Made by a program: the position numbers and the translations under genes. The notes beneath the pieces were generated by a model. That model made no database searches. It was given only the letters and a program-made list of their open reading frames with translations, and was not told where the DNA came from. Below are positions 5,480 through 12,610 of a stretch of 12,610 bases of DNA, piece by piece; the stretch's first letter is position 1, and the number at the start of each line of letters is the position of its first letter. The stretch is from positions 1 to 12,610 of the forward strand of contig JAHJZL010000014.1 of NCBI GenBank assembly GCA_018826405.1, written 5' to 3'. The DNA comes from Patescibacteria group bacterium. GTDB lineage: Bacteria > Patescibacteriota > Minisyncoccia > Phycocordibacterales > Phycocordibacteraceae.

Positions 5480-7906
5480 ATGCACGAGAATTCAACTGGA
5501 GTACGACCTGCACGCACTAAGCGTCTGTCGTTTGATGTTGCCACTAGCTGGGCAGCAGTACTAACGCTCGCATTGAGCGTTGCCGCTTTTATCCCTGTTC
5601 TAACGATTCCCTTCCTGTACACGAAGGTAACGATTATCGCCCTCGGTGCACTTGTTACGCTTGCGCTCTTTATTCTCGCAAGGCTCACCCGAGGAAATGT
5701 TATTGTCCCGCCGCTACCGCTTCTTGGAGCATTGTGGCTCGTTCCACTCGCATATCTGCTCTCATCCTTATTCTCAGGAGTAGGGATACAGAATGGATTC
5801 TTTGGTACTGAACTTGAAACAGATACCTTTGGTTTCGTGTTGATTCTTGCTGTGCTTGCAACGCTTACGGCCCTTGCGTTTCGCCGCACACAAAGCTACC
5901 AGACCTTCTTTAAGGTTTCTTCTATCGTTTTCGGGCTCACACTCATTGCGCAGGTGATCATTCTTGTGCTTGGACGTGTTGTGCCAAACTTCATTTCTCC
6001 GACAACAAACCTCATTGGTTCATTCTCTGACTTCGGAATGTTCGTAGGTCTTGGAGTTGTAATGTGTTTGCTTGCTATCCGCTTGCTCCCACTTGAGGGA
6101 CGTAACCGTGTACTCGTCCTAACTGGTGCAGGTGTTGGTCTACTCATGCTTGCGCTCGTTAACTCAGCGCTCGTATGGTCTTTGGTCGCGCTCGTTTCTC
6201 TCGCGCTGTTTATTGAGGCTATTATGCGCCGCCGCCCTACAGCTGACGACGCTGACCTTGATGGAGTTGCACTTATGCTTGCAGAAGCAGATTCTGAAGA
6301 AGAGGAAGGCTCATCTCGTTCACTTGCAGCACCGCTAGCAACTCTCGCAATCTCACTCTTCTTCCTCATTGGAGGATCAACAATTGGAAATGCGCTTGTT
6401 AGCGCAATGGGTACTAACGTTCTTGATGTTCGTCCATCATGGCAGTCCACCTTTGATATTGGAGGACACACCTACGCATCTTCACCGCTCTTTGGTTCAG
6501 GCCCAGGAACATTCGGAGCTCAGTGGGTGCAGTACAAGGATCGTAGCTTGAATGACACCATCTTCTGGAACATTGATTTCTCTTCTGGAATTGGATTTAT
6601 TCCTTCATCCTTCGTAACTACTGGTCTTGTCGGAGCTCTTGCGTGGGTTGGGTTTATCGGACTGTTCTTGTTCTTTGGACTCCGCATGCTTCTCTTGCGC
6701 TTGCCACAGGACCCATTTATCCGCTTCGTGTCTGCAGCATCCTTCACCGGTATGTTGTATGTGCTTGCGCTCGCAATATTTAACGTCCCAGGTCCACTTG
6801 TGTTGCTCGCTGGATTCTTGTTCGCAGGATTGTTCGTATCTTCAACACGATACGGAACACATGCGCGCGAATGGGGAGTTATCTTCGCACGTAGTCCACG
6901 CGTAGGATTCATTATTGTCTTTGCGCTTACACTGCTCTTGCTTGCATCAATTGTTGCTGCATATGTAGTTATTGAGCGATACCTTGCTAGTGTTGCGTAC
7001 ACAGAAGCAACCGTTGCGCTCTCATCAGGAAATCTTGAAGAGGCTGAAGCAGACATTGCACGCTCCATTCTCTTTGCCCCATCAGATCGTGCATACCAGC
7101 TTGCTGCTGGTGTAGGGATTGCGCGTATGAACAGCATTGCGTCTGACACAACGCTTGCAGCAGCTGATGCTCAGCAGCAGTTCCAGCAGGCATTGTCCGG
7201 AAGTATTGAAGCTGCCCTTACAGCAACTCGCCTTGGAGCAAACAACTATCAGAACTGGGCGATTCTAGGAAACGTGTACCAGACTGTTGTTCCGCTAAAC
7301 ATTGAGGGAGCATACGACAATGCAAAGGGAGCATACGACAAGGCAATTGCATTGAACCCAACAAATCCAACACTGCCATTCGTTGTTGCACAGCTTGAGA
7401 TTGCAAACGAAGATCCAGAGGCTGCAGGAGAAAGCTTGATGCAGGCTATAAACCTAAAGCGGGACTACACAGAGGCAATCTTCCTCTTGTCACAACTTGA
7501 GGTGCAGCAAGGACGTGCACGTGAGGCACTTGAGGCAGCGCAGGCCGCAGCATACTTCGCTCCGAACGATCCAGCTATCCTCTTCCAGGTTGGTATCCTG
7601 CGCTCAGCAAATGGAGACAACGCAGGAGCAATTCAGGCACTCGCACGTGCTGTAGAGCTTAATCCACAGTACGCAAATGCACGCTTCTTCCTAGGAGTTA
7701 TGTATGGCATCAGCGGACAGTATGATCGCGCTATTGCAGAGCTTGAAGCAGTTGCAGCGCTCTCACCAGAGAACGAAGAGGCAATTGCAGCTGACCTAGC
7801 TGCGCTTCGACAGGGAAGGAATCCGTTCCCTCCATCTCGTCTTGGCGCCCTTGGAATTCCGCAGGGATCAATTAACGAGCCTGCAACTAATGTACGTGGC
7901 CAGTAG
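5480..7906 (+). CDS. Wzy/O-antigen-ligase-like polytopic membrane protein with C-terminal TPR domain
   Basis: The 808-aa protein has two halves. Residues about 24-500 form roughly 12 membrane helices, the last at about 475-497. An acidic cytoplasm-like linker (252-280, rich in D and E) lies in the middle. The short motif SSPLFGSGPGTFGAQW (334-349) is characteristic of the periplasmic loop of Wzy/WaaL-type O-antigen polymerases and ligases. Residues about 505-775 are tetratricopeptide repeats; clear units include GAYDKAIALNPTNP (617-630), AREALEAAQAAAYFAPNDP (680-698), GAIQALARAVELNPQYA (716-732) and DRAIAELEAVAALSP (749-763). By family this suggests transfer or polymerisation of a lipid-linked glycan at the outer face, with the TPR binding a partner. 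Substrate and reaction are not provable here. It is followed after 15 nt by the MurJ-like flippase. No Shine-Dalgarno precedes the ATG. Confidence 0.85.
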   Translation: MHENSTGVRPARTKRLSFDVATSWAAVLTLALSVAAFIPVLTIPFLYTKVTIIALGALVTLALFILARLTRGNVIVPPLPLLGALWLVPLAYLLSSLFSGVGIQNGFFGTELETDTFGFVLILAVLATLTALAFRRTQSYQTFFKVSSIVFGLTLIAQVIILVLGRVVPNFISPTTNLIGSFSDFGMFVGLGVVMCLLAIRLLPLEGRNRVLVLTGAGVGLLMLALVNSALVWSLVALVSLALFIEAIMRRRPTADDADLDGVALMLAEADSEEEEGSSRSLAAPLATLAISLFFLIGGSTIGNALVSAMGTNVLDVRPSWQSTFDIGGHTYASSPLFGSGPGTFGAQWVQYKDRSLNDTIFWNIDFSSGIGFIPSSFVTTGLVGALAWVGFIGLFLFFGLRMLLLRLPQDPFIRFVSAASFTGMLYVLALAIFNVPGPLVLLAGFLFAGLFVSSTRYGTHAREWGVIFARSPRVGFIIVFALTLLLLASIVAAYVVIERYLASVAYTEATVALSSGNLEEAEADIARSILFAPSDRAYQLAAGVGIARMNSIASDTTLAAADAQQQFQQALSGSIEAALTATRLGANNYQNWAILGNVYQTVVPLNIEGAYDNAKGAYDKAIALNPTNPTLPFVVAQLEIANEDPEAAGESLMQAINLKRDYTEAIFLLSQLEVQQGRAREALEAAQAAAYFAPNDPAILFQVGILRSANGDNAGAIQALARAVELNPQYANARFFLGVMYGISGQYDRAIAELEAVAALSPENEEAIAADLAALRQGRNPFPPSRLGALGIPQGSINEPATNVRGQ
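7306..7341 (+). repeat. 15-bp direct repeat at 21-nt period inside the TPR region
   Basis: GGGAGCATACGACAA occurs at 7306-7320 and again, identically, at 7327-7341. In protein this gives GAYDNAK then GAYDKAI (residues 610-623), a tandem duplication of seven codons at the start of a TPR unit. Identity at third codon positions suggests a recent duplication. Confidence 0.8.
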
Positions 7907-7921
7907 TTCTTACGGGCGTAC

Positions 7922-9604
7922 ATGGTTCGAGCAATACTAAAAACCCTATCAGCACCTGTACGCGGCCTTCATCAGGCCGCGTACGTGCTTGCAGGGCTTA
8001 CACTTGCCTCACAAATTCTTGCATTGCTGCGAGACAGACTCTTTGCGCATAGCTTTGGAGCAGGGGAAGTACTTGATCTGTATTACGCAGCCTTTAAGGT
8101 GCCAGATCTTGTGTTTGCGCTTGTTGCTTCACTTGTATCTGCGTATGTCCTTATTCCACGTCTTACAGGAGGAAACAAGGAACAGAATAGGAGATTGCTA
8201 TCACAAACTGCGTCATTCCTGTTTATAGGAGGAGGTTTGATCTGTATAGTGCTCGCATTCTTCGTTCCTTCGTTTATCTTCCTTCTCTTCCCAAATGCAG
8301 CAGGATCGGTACATGCAGATGCATTTGTGTTACTCACTCGTCTGCTTTTGATCCAACCAATACTGCTTGGTTTATCTGGAATTGTAACGAGCGTTACACA
8401 AGTTAGCAGGAGATTTGTATTGTTCGCACTGTCTCCAGTGCTGTATAACCTTGGAATTATATTCGGTACAGTTGTTCTGTACCCAATGTTCGGACTCATA
8501 GGTATTGGTATGGGAGTGCTCATTGGCGCGCTTGCGCACCTTGCTGTACATATTCCTGTTCTTATTAACGCAAAGTTAGTACCAGGCTTTGAGTGGCCGT
8601 CTCCGAAATTGTTATGGCCAGTTGTGCGGGATTCAGTGCCGCGTTCTCTTGCGCTTGCCATGGGATCAGTTACAACCTTAATGCTTACTATTCTTGCGGC
8701 ACGAACGGGAGAGGGAAGCATTGCTGTCTACACACTCGCAAGTAATTTGCAGGCAGTGCCGCTCTCTTTAATTGGAGCCTCCTATGCAACTGCAGCGTTC
8801 CCGGTACTAGCTGAATCTATGGAAGCTAAGCGATATGAAGCATTTAAATCAACTCTCTCTGCAGCGGCACGGCACATTATCTTTTGGTCTGCCATTGTTG
8901 CTGTGCTTACGCTTGTGCTGCGTGCGCACATAGTGCGCATTGTGCTTGGAACAGGAGCGTTTGATTGGAATGCGACAAAGCTTACCGCTGCAATTCTTGC
9001 TGTGCTTGTGTCTGCACTTATAGCTCAGGGATTAGTGCTGCTTGCCTCCCGGGCCTTTTATGCAGCACAGAAGTCTTGGAACCCACTTATTATTCAAGCA
9101 GTTGGTGCAGGCATCTCCGTGTTCTTTGCATGGGCAGCGCTCGAACTCGCTGCTGCGTTCCCCGTCTTTAAATTCTTTATAGAGGCACTCTTCCGCATTG
9201 AAGATACTCAGGGTTCTGCAATATTACTGATTGCTCTTGGTGCTGCGCTCGGACAACTTGCGACAGGTGCCATTGCGCTCATTACACTGAGGAGTGTTGC
9301 GCCAGGTGTAGCAAAGAGTCTGTTGAGACCGCTATTTGAGGGCTTCGGTGCGGCCATTCTTGGAGGTGCTGCAAGTTACGGCGTCCTTTCCTTTACTGCA
9401 TCTCTAGCGCCCGCAACGACCCTTCTTATTGTCTTTGCTGAAGCTGCGCTTGCTGGTATGGTGGGACTTACGGTAGCAGCAGCGGTTCTGGCTCTTCTTG
9501 CAAATCAAGAGTTCAAGGATCTCGTTGCTTCTCTGCGGCGGTTGAAACTAGGAACAGCACTGAAGCCATCAGGCCCTGTGCTCTCCGACCGTTCAGACGC
9601 GTAG
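7922..9604 (+). CDS. murJ: MurJ/MviN-family lipid-linked glycan flippase (divergent)
   Basis: This 560-aa MOP-superfamily protein has about 13-14 membrane helices. MurJ flips lipid II across the cytoplasmic membrane for peptidoglycan synthesis. The family signature is clear: SQILALLRDRLFAHSFGAG (30-48), LDLYYAAFKVPDL (51-63) and LASRAFYAAQKSWNP (374-388). By eye alignment to E. coli MurJ, R24 (here R37) and D39 (here D52) are kept, but R18 is Q31, R52 falls in LVFALV with no arginine, and R270 is N275. The protein is therefore MurJ-like, but its substrate could be a different undecaprenyl-linked glycan, as in Wzx. It follows the Wzy-like/TPR gene by 15 nt and precedes lepA by 6 nt, so all three are probably one transcript. 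The start ATG has no Shine-Dalgarno. Confidence 0.87.
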   Translation: MVRAILKTLSAPVRGLHQAAYVLAGLTLASQILALLRDRLFAHSFGAGEVLDLYYAAFKVPDLVFALVASLVSAYVLIPRLTGGNKEQNRRLLSQTASFLFIGGGLICIVLAFFVPSFIFLLFPNAAGSVHADAFVLLTRLLLIQPILLGLSGIVTSVTQVSRRFVLFALSPVLYNLGIIFGTVVLYPMFGLIGIGMGVLIGALAHLAVHIPVLINAKLVPGFEWPSPKLLWPVVRDSVPRSLALAMGSVTTLMLTILAARTGEGSIAVYTLASNLQAVPLSLIGASYATAAFPVLAESMEAKRYEAFKSTLSAAARHIIFWSAIVAVLTLVLRAHIVRIVLGTGAFDWNATKLTAAILAVLVSALIAQGLVLLASRAFYAAQKSWNPLIIQAVGAGISVFFAWAALELAAAFPVFKFFIEALFRIEDTQGSAILLIALGAALGQLATGAIALITLRSVAPGVAKSLLRPLFEGFGAAILGGAASYGVLSFTASLAPATTLLIVFAEAALAGMVGLTVAAAVLALLANQEFKDLVASLRRLKLGTALKPSGPVLSDRSDA

Positions 9605-9610
9605 TACGCC

Positions 9611-11401
9611 ATGAACATACGAAACTTCAGCATCATCGCCCATATTGACCATGGGAAGTCTACGCTTGCCGATAGGCTTCTTGAACGTACCGGAACGATT
9701 GAAGCTCGGAAAATGCGAGACCAAGTTTTGGACAAAATGGATTTGGAGCGAGAGCGCGGCATCACGATTAAGATGCAGCCAGCGCGCATGCAATACAAAG
9801 CTAAGGACGGAACTGAGTACGTCCTTAACCTTATTGATACTCCAGGGCACATAGACTTTGCATACGAAGTATCTCGCGCCCTTTCTGCAGTTGAGGGAGT
9901 GATTCTCTTGGTTGATTCAACTCAAGGAATTCAAGCGCAGACCCTTACAACGCTCGGCATGGCACGCAATGCAGGGTGTGTAATTATTCCTGTGCTTTCA
10001 AAAATTGATGCGCCTGCGTCTCGTGTCGAGGATGTAACTCTAGAACTAGCAGAACTTCTAAATGTTGAGCCAGAAACTGTCCTAGCTGTGTCTGGGAAAA
10101 CAGGAGCAGGTGTTGAAGATCTCCTCGAGGCTGTTATTGCACGAGTGCCAGCGCCTCGCGCAAGCGAAGCCGGAGACTCCCGCGCACTTATTTTTGATTT
10201 CTCTTTTACTCCGCACCGAGGTATTGCAGTTTTTGCTCGAGTGTTTGACGGCTCTTTTAAGAAGGGAGACGTGCTCCGATTCTCAGCTGCTGAGCAGAAG
10301 TTCACTGCACTTGAGACCGGTATTTTCATGCCAGACGAGCTTCAGACCGAGAGCCTCTCTGCAGGGGAAATTGGCTATATCGTAACAGGAGTTAAAGAGG
10401 CGGGAGTGGTAGCAGTTGGAGACACAATCCTTACAGATAAAGGCCCTCGTAAGGCTCTAGGAGGCTTTGAGCGGCCTCGTCCTGTGGTTTGGGCATCGGT
10501 ATACCCTGAGAGCCAAGACGACCTCACAGAGCTGCGTCAGTCCCTTGAGCGACTGCGTCTTTCTGATTCCTCGCTTTCTTTTGAGGAGGAGTCTTCAGGC
10601 GTACTTGGGCGCGGATTCCGCTGTGGGTTCCTTGGAATGCTCCATCTTGAAATTGTGACAGAGCGATTGAAGAGAGAATTCAATCTCACACTTATCGTTA
10701 CGATACCTACTATTGCTTACATTGTTACGGGAAAGAATGGAAAGCGTGAGACGGTATACACACCTTCAAAGTTTCCTGCCTTTGGAGACATTCAGGCAAT
10801 TGAAGAGCCGTGGGTAAAAGTTGTTCTTATAACTCCAGCAGAATCACTCTCTTCATTGATCCAGCTTTTCCATGATCATGAGGGTGCGGTGATGGACACA
10901 GAAACGCATTTGGACGGGCGTATTGAGCTTGTCGCTGAAATGCCGCTCCGAGAACTTATGCGTGGATTCTTCGACAAGGTTAAAAATGCTTCTTCTGGGT
11001 ACGCTTCGCTTTCATACGAATTTCTTGATGAGCGCCCGGCAGACGTTGTTAAGCTTGAGATCTATGTTGCCGAAGAACCAGTTCCTGCATTTGCTCGCGT
11101 TGTGTCTCGTAGGCGAGTTGAAGAGGAGGGGCAGCGTATGGTTGAGAAGCTTGAGAAGATTCTCCCTCGACAGATGTTTGTCCTTAAAATCCAGGCGCAT
11201 GCACTTGGTCGCATTATCGCGTCTAAGTCTATTTCAGCACTCCGCAAGGACGTAACAGGGTACCTGTATGGAGGAGATATTACGCGTAAGATGAAGCTCC
11301 TTGAGAAGCAGAAGAAGGGAAAGAAGCGCCGAGGCGAGCACGCAAAGATGGATATCCCTCAAGACGTGTTCATGAAGATGGTGCAGGATAGTGATCGGTA
11401 G
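9611..11401 (+). CDS. lepA: Translation factor LepA / elongation factor 4
   Basis: LepA is a ribosome-binding GTPase implicated in back-translocation and 30S/initiation quality. The 596-aa length matches E. coli (599). The G domain shows AHIDHGKST (10-18, G1), RGITIKMQPA (49-58, G2), DTPGHIDF (76-83, G3), SKID (130-133, G4) and SGKTG (161-165, G5). Domain III, the EF-G-like domains and the LepA-specific C-terminal domain follow. GFRCGFLGMLHLEI lies in the middle, and MKLLEKQKKGKKRRG starts at 561 near the end. The G4 motif has Ser where family members normally have Asn (NKID). The start is fixed by the conserved MNIRNFSIIAHIDHGKS opening. It lies 6 nt after murJ. Confidence 0.97.
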   Translation: MNIRNFSIIAHIDHGKSTLADRLLERTGTIEARKMRDQVLDKMDLERERGITIKMQPARMQYKAKDGTEYVLNLIDTPGHIDFAYEVSRALSAVEGVILLVDSTQGIQAQTLTTLGMARNAGCVIIPVLSKIDAPASRVEDVTLELAELLNVEPETVLAVSGKTGAGVEDLLEAVIARVPAPRASEAGDSRALIFDFSFTPHRGIAVFARVFDGSFKKGDVLRFSAAEQKFTALETGIFMPDELQTESLSAGEIGYIVTGVKEAGVVAVGDTILTDKGPRKALGGFERPRPVVWASVYPESQDDLTELRQSLERLRLSDSSLSFEEESSGVLGRGFRCGFLGMLHLEIVTERLKREFNLTLIVTIPTIAYIVTGKNGKRETVYTPSKFPAFGDIQAIEEPWVKVVLITPAESLSSLIQLFHDHEGAVMDTETHLDGRIELVAEMPLRELMRGFFDKVKNASSGYASLSYEFLDERPADVVKLEIYVAEEPVPAFARVVSRRRVEEEGQRMVEKLEKILPRQMFVLKIQAHALGRIIASKSISALRKDVTGYLYGGDITRKMKLLEKQKKGKKRRGEHAKMDIPQDVFMKMVQDSDR

Positions 11402-11405
11402 ACCT

Positions 11406-11414
11406 TGGTATACT
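11406..11414 (+). promoter_or_regulatory. Extended -10 promoter of the FtsB/DivIC-like gene, leaderless geometry
   Basis: TGG directly followed by TATACT (11409-11414) lies in the 20-nt gap after lepA. The -10 ends 7 nt before the ATG at 11422, so transcription should start at the A of the start codon. No -35 box is needed with an extended -10. Confidence 0.6.
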
Positions 11415-11421
11415 GAGTGGA

Positions 11422-11784
11422 ATGCCTCGCAAAGCAACAAAGCAACGAGTAGGGCAATATGCCCTTGCAGCGCTCCTCTCCCTTGTCGTTATATGGCTTT
11501 TGTTTTTAGTGTGGGGAATTGCTCGCAAAGAGGAGATTGCCCGCAAGGCAGTTGATGACAGAAAGGCTGAGCTCGCACTTCTAACAGAGCGACAAGCAAT
11601 TCTGCAAGACAATATAGACGAGCTTTCAACAGAACGTGGACATGAAGCCACACTGCGTCAAACGTATGGGGTTGCACGCCCGGGAGAGGAGGTGATTATC
11701 GTCGTTCCTCCGAAGGAAGTTCCTGTTGTTGAGGAAGTTCCCTGGTATACGCGGGCTTTGGACTGGATAGTATTCTGGAAATAA
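11422..11784 (+). CDS. Septum formation initiator family protein (FtsB/DivIC-like)
   Basis: FtsB/DivIC proteins are bitopic divisome components that bind FtsL and FtsQ/DivIB through their outer domain. The 120-aa protein has a basic cytoplasmic start (MPRKATKQR), one membrane helix (about 14-33), a heptad-like coiled coil (about 34-76) and the family's terminal motif, LRQTYGVARPGEEVIIVVPP (77-96). This motif parallels the NELSMTRPGE stretch of E. coli FtsB. An extra tail of about 24 residues rich in V, P and W follows. Function is inferred from architecture and that motif. A promoter lies in the lepA gap, and the YjjX-type gene starts 5 nt after the stop, so the two are probably cotranscribed. 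Confidence 0.88.
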   Translation: MPRKATKQRVGQYALAALLSLVVIWLLFLVWGIARKEEIARKAVDDRKAELALLTERQAILQDNIDELSTERGHEATLRQTYGVARPGEEVIIVVPPKEVPVVEEVPWYTRALDWIVFWK

Positions 11785-11789
11785 ATTGT

Positions 11790-12332
11790 ATGAAAAGGAT
11801 TGTTGTTGCATCAAAGAATCCTGTAAAGATTAATGCTGCGTTGCAGGCCTTTGAGTTAATGTTTCCTGATGAAAAGTTTGAGTCTGCTGGAGTTGCAGCT
11901 GCATCAGGTGTCTCGGATCAGCCTCTAAGTGATGAGGAGACATACACAGGAGCTTTAAATAGATTAGAGGAGGCTAAGACACATGAACCTTCAGCAGACT
12001 TCTGGGTTAGTTTTGAGGGAGGAGCCGAGGACAAGAATGGCGAAATTGAGGCTTTTGCGTGGGTGTTGATTGAAAGCAAAGACGGAATCCTTGGTAAGGG
12101 AAGGTCTGCAACATTTTTCCTCCCGCCTGCTGTGGCTCAACTTATGCGTGAAGGAAAAGAATTAGGTGAGGCTGACGACATAGTATTTGGGCTCACCAAT
12201 TCTAAACAAGATAATGGAACAATTGGAACTTTAACGGGAGGGTTAGTTACTCGCACTAGTTACTACGTAGATGCTGGGGTAATTGCTTTAATACCCTTTA
12301 AGAACTTGTCCCTCTATCACCCAAAAAGCTAA
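11790..12332 (+). CDS. yjjX: Inosine/xanthosine triphosphatase (YjjX, DUF84 family)
   Basis: This house-cleaning enzyme hydrolyses non-canonical purine nucleotides such as ITP and XTP. The 180-aa protein aligns along its length with E. coli YjjX (170 aa). Shared elements are VASKNPVKINAALQAF (6-21), SGVSDQPLSDEET (39-51), TGALNRLEEA (53-62), DFWVSFEGG (70-78), KGRSATFFLPP (103-113) and GTIGTLTGGLVTRTSYY (143-159). With the MazG-like gene at 1904 it is the second nucleotide-sanitation enzyme in the window. There is no Shine-Dalgarno; the start is chosen because VVASKNP begins the conserved fold. The biochemical label rests on family knowledge. Confidence 0.92.
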   Translation: MKRIVVASKNPVKINAALQAFELMFPDEKFESAGVAAASGVSDQPLSDEETYTGALNRLEEAKTHEPSADFWVSFEGGAEDKNGEIEAFAWVLIESKDGILGKGRSATFFLPPAVAQLMREGKELGEADDIVFGLTNSKQDNGTIGTLTGGLVTRTSYYVDAGVIALIPFKNLSLYHPKS

Positions 12333-12333
12333 A

Positions 12334-12342
12334 TGCTATACT
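12334..12342 (+). promoter_or_regulatory. Extended -10 promoter of the glutaredoxin-like gene
   Basis: TGC directly followed by TATACT (12337-12342) begins just after the yjjX stop. Transcription would start near 12349, giving a leader of about 19 nt that is A/T-rich and has no Shine-Dalgarno before ATG 12368. Confidence 0.5.
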
Positions 12343-12367
12343 AAACAGACCTAAACAATATAAATGT

Positions 12368-12610
12368 ATGGATAAGACAGTAACAATTTACACCACACCA
12401 ACGTGCCATTTCTGCCAGATGAGCAAGGAGTTCTTTAAGGAGAACAATGTTGCATACACTGAATACAACGTGGCACAGGATATGGAGAAGCGTCAGGAAA
12501 TGATTGATAAGAGCGGACAGATGGGTGTCCCAGTTATCTTCATTGGAGAGGAGATGATCGTCGGATTTGATAAGGCGCGTTTTGTTTCAGCGCTTGGTCT
12601 TGGCGGCGAA
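12368..12610 (+). CDS. Glutaredoxin-like protein with CxxC, cut by window end
   Basis: The 81 visible residues form a nearly complete thioredoxin-fold redox protein. A first strand KTVTIYTTP (3-11) is followed by active site C13-H-F-C16, then a helix, VAYTEYNVAQD (28-38), the cis-proline loop GVPVIFIG (53-60) with P55, and VGFDKARF (65-72). This is the glutaredoxin/NrdH pattern (CxxC, VPV, GFD). CHFC differs from the CPYC of classic glutaredoxins and the CVQC of NrdH, so the electron partner is uncertain. The reading frame is open to the last base and the stop is outside. An ATG at 12364 is in another frame and closes at once, so 12368 is the start. Confidence 0.9.
   Translation, partial: MDKTVTIYTTPTCHFCQMSKEFFKENNVAYTEYNVAQDMEKRQEMIDKSGQMGVPVIFIGEEMIVGFDKARFVSALGLGGE

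Noticed and set aside
5896..7149. Two long minus-strand ORFs (191 and 209 aa) inside the membrane/TPR gene
   Set aside because: Composition is S/T/R/P-rich with no domain, opposite a clear polytopic protein; typical antisense of a hydrophobic gene.
8083..8721. 212-aa minus-strand ORF inside the murJ-like gene
   Set aside because: Same antisense pattern opposite well-conserved MurJ signatures; no ribosome binding site or plausible protein features.
1..12610. CRISPR arrays, insertion sequences, prophage or toxin-antitoxin modules
   Set aside because: No repeat-spacer periodicity, transposase, integrase, terminal inverted repeats or recognisable toxin-antitoxin pair was seen.

Overview
The window reads as ordinary chromosome from a Candidate Phyla Radiation bacterium (Patescibacteria, most likely the Parcubacteria side). 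This is inferred from three things. The gene content is compact and gaps are short. A fused polytopic-membrane/TPR protein sits directly before a divergent MurJ-like flippase. Almost no gene has a Shine-Dalgarno sequence. Stop use fits the standard bacterial code (table 11). No mobile element, CRISPR array or phage gene is visible.

Layout. 1-1035 is the C-terminal two thirds of GroEL. It ends at a hairpin that also seems to terminate a small minus-strand membrane-protein gene (1090-1245). 1338-3131 is a lemA / mazG-like / htpX group for envelope quality control and nucleotide housekeeping. A tRNA-Ser(GGA) gene follows (3165-3251), and a minus-strand methyltransferase gene (3263-3862) converges on it. 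3967-4985 is a two-gene unit: an unrecognised 190-aa protein overlapping a DUF192 protein by 4 nt. 5018-5351 is the RNase P RNA gene rnpB with its own promoter and terminator. 5480-11401 is a three-gene run: a Wzy/O-antigen-ligase-like membrane protein with a TPR tail, a MurJ/MviN-family flippase and the translation factor LepA (EF4). 11422-12332 holds an FtsB/DivIC-like division protein and a YjjX-type NTPase. A CxxC glutaredoxin-like gene runs off the right edge.

How the genes relate. Much of the window serves the envelope: LemA/HtpX, DUF192, the polymerase/ligase-like protein, the MOP-family flippase and FtsB. The rest is RNA processing and translation (rnpB, tRNA-Ser, LepA), folding (GroEL) and nucleotide sanitation (MazG-like, YjjX).

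The most notable patterns are regulatory. Several genes have a TATACT-like -10 box only 7-8 nt before the start codon, implying leaderless mRNAs, and one of these starts opens a 7-codon upstream ORF. The small minus-strand membrane protein is the one start with a textbook Shine-Dalgarno. The rnpB gene appears to lack the GGU that normally pairs with tRNA CCA, and the nearby tRNA gene does not encode CCA. The MurJ-like protein lacks three of the arginines known to matter in E. coli MurJ.
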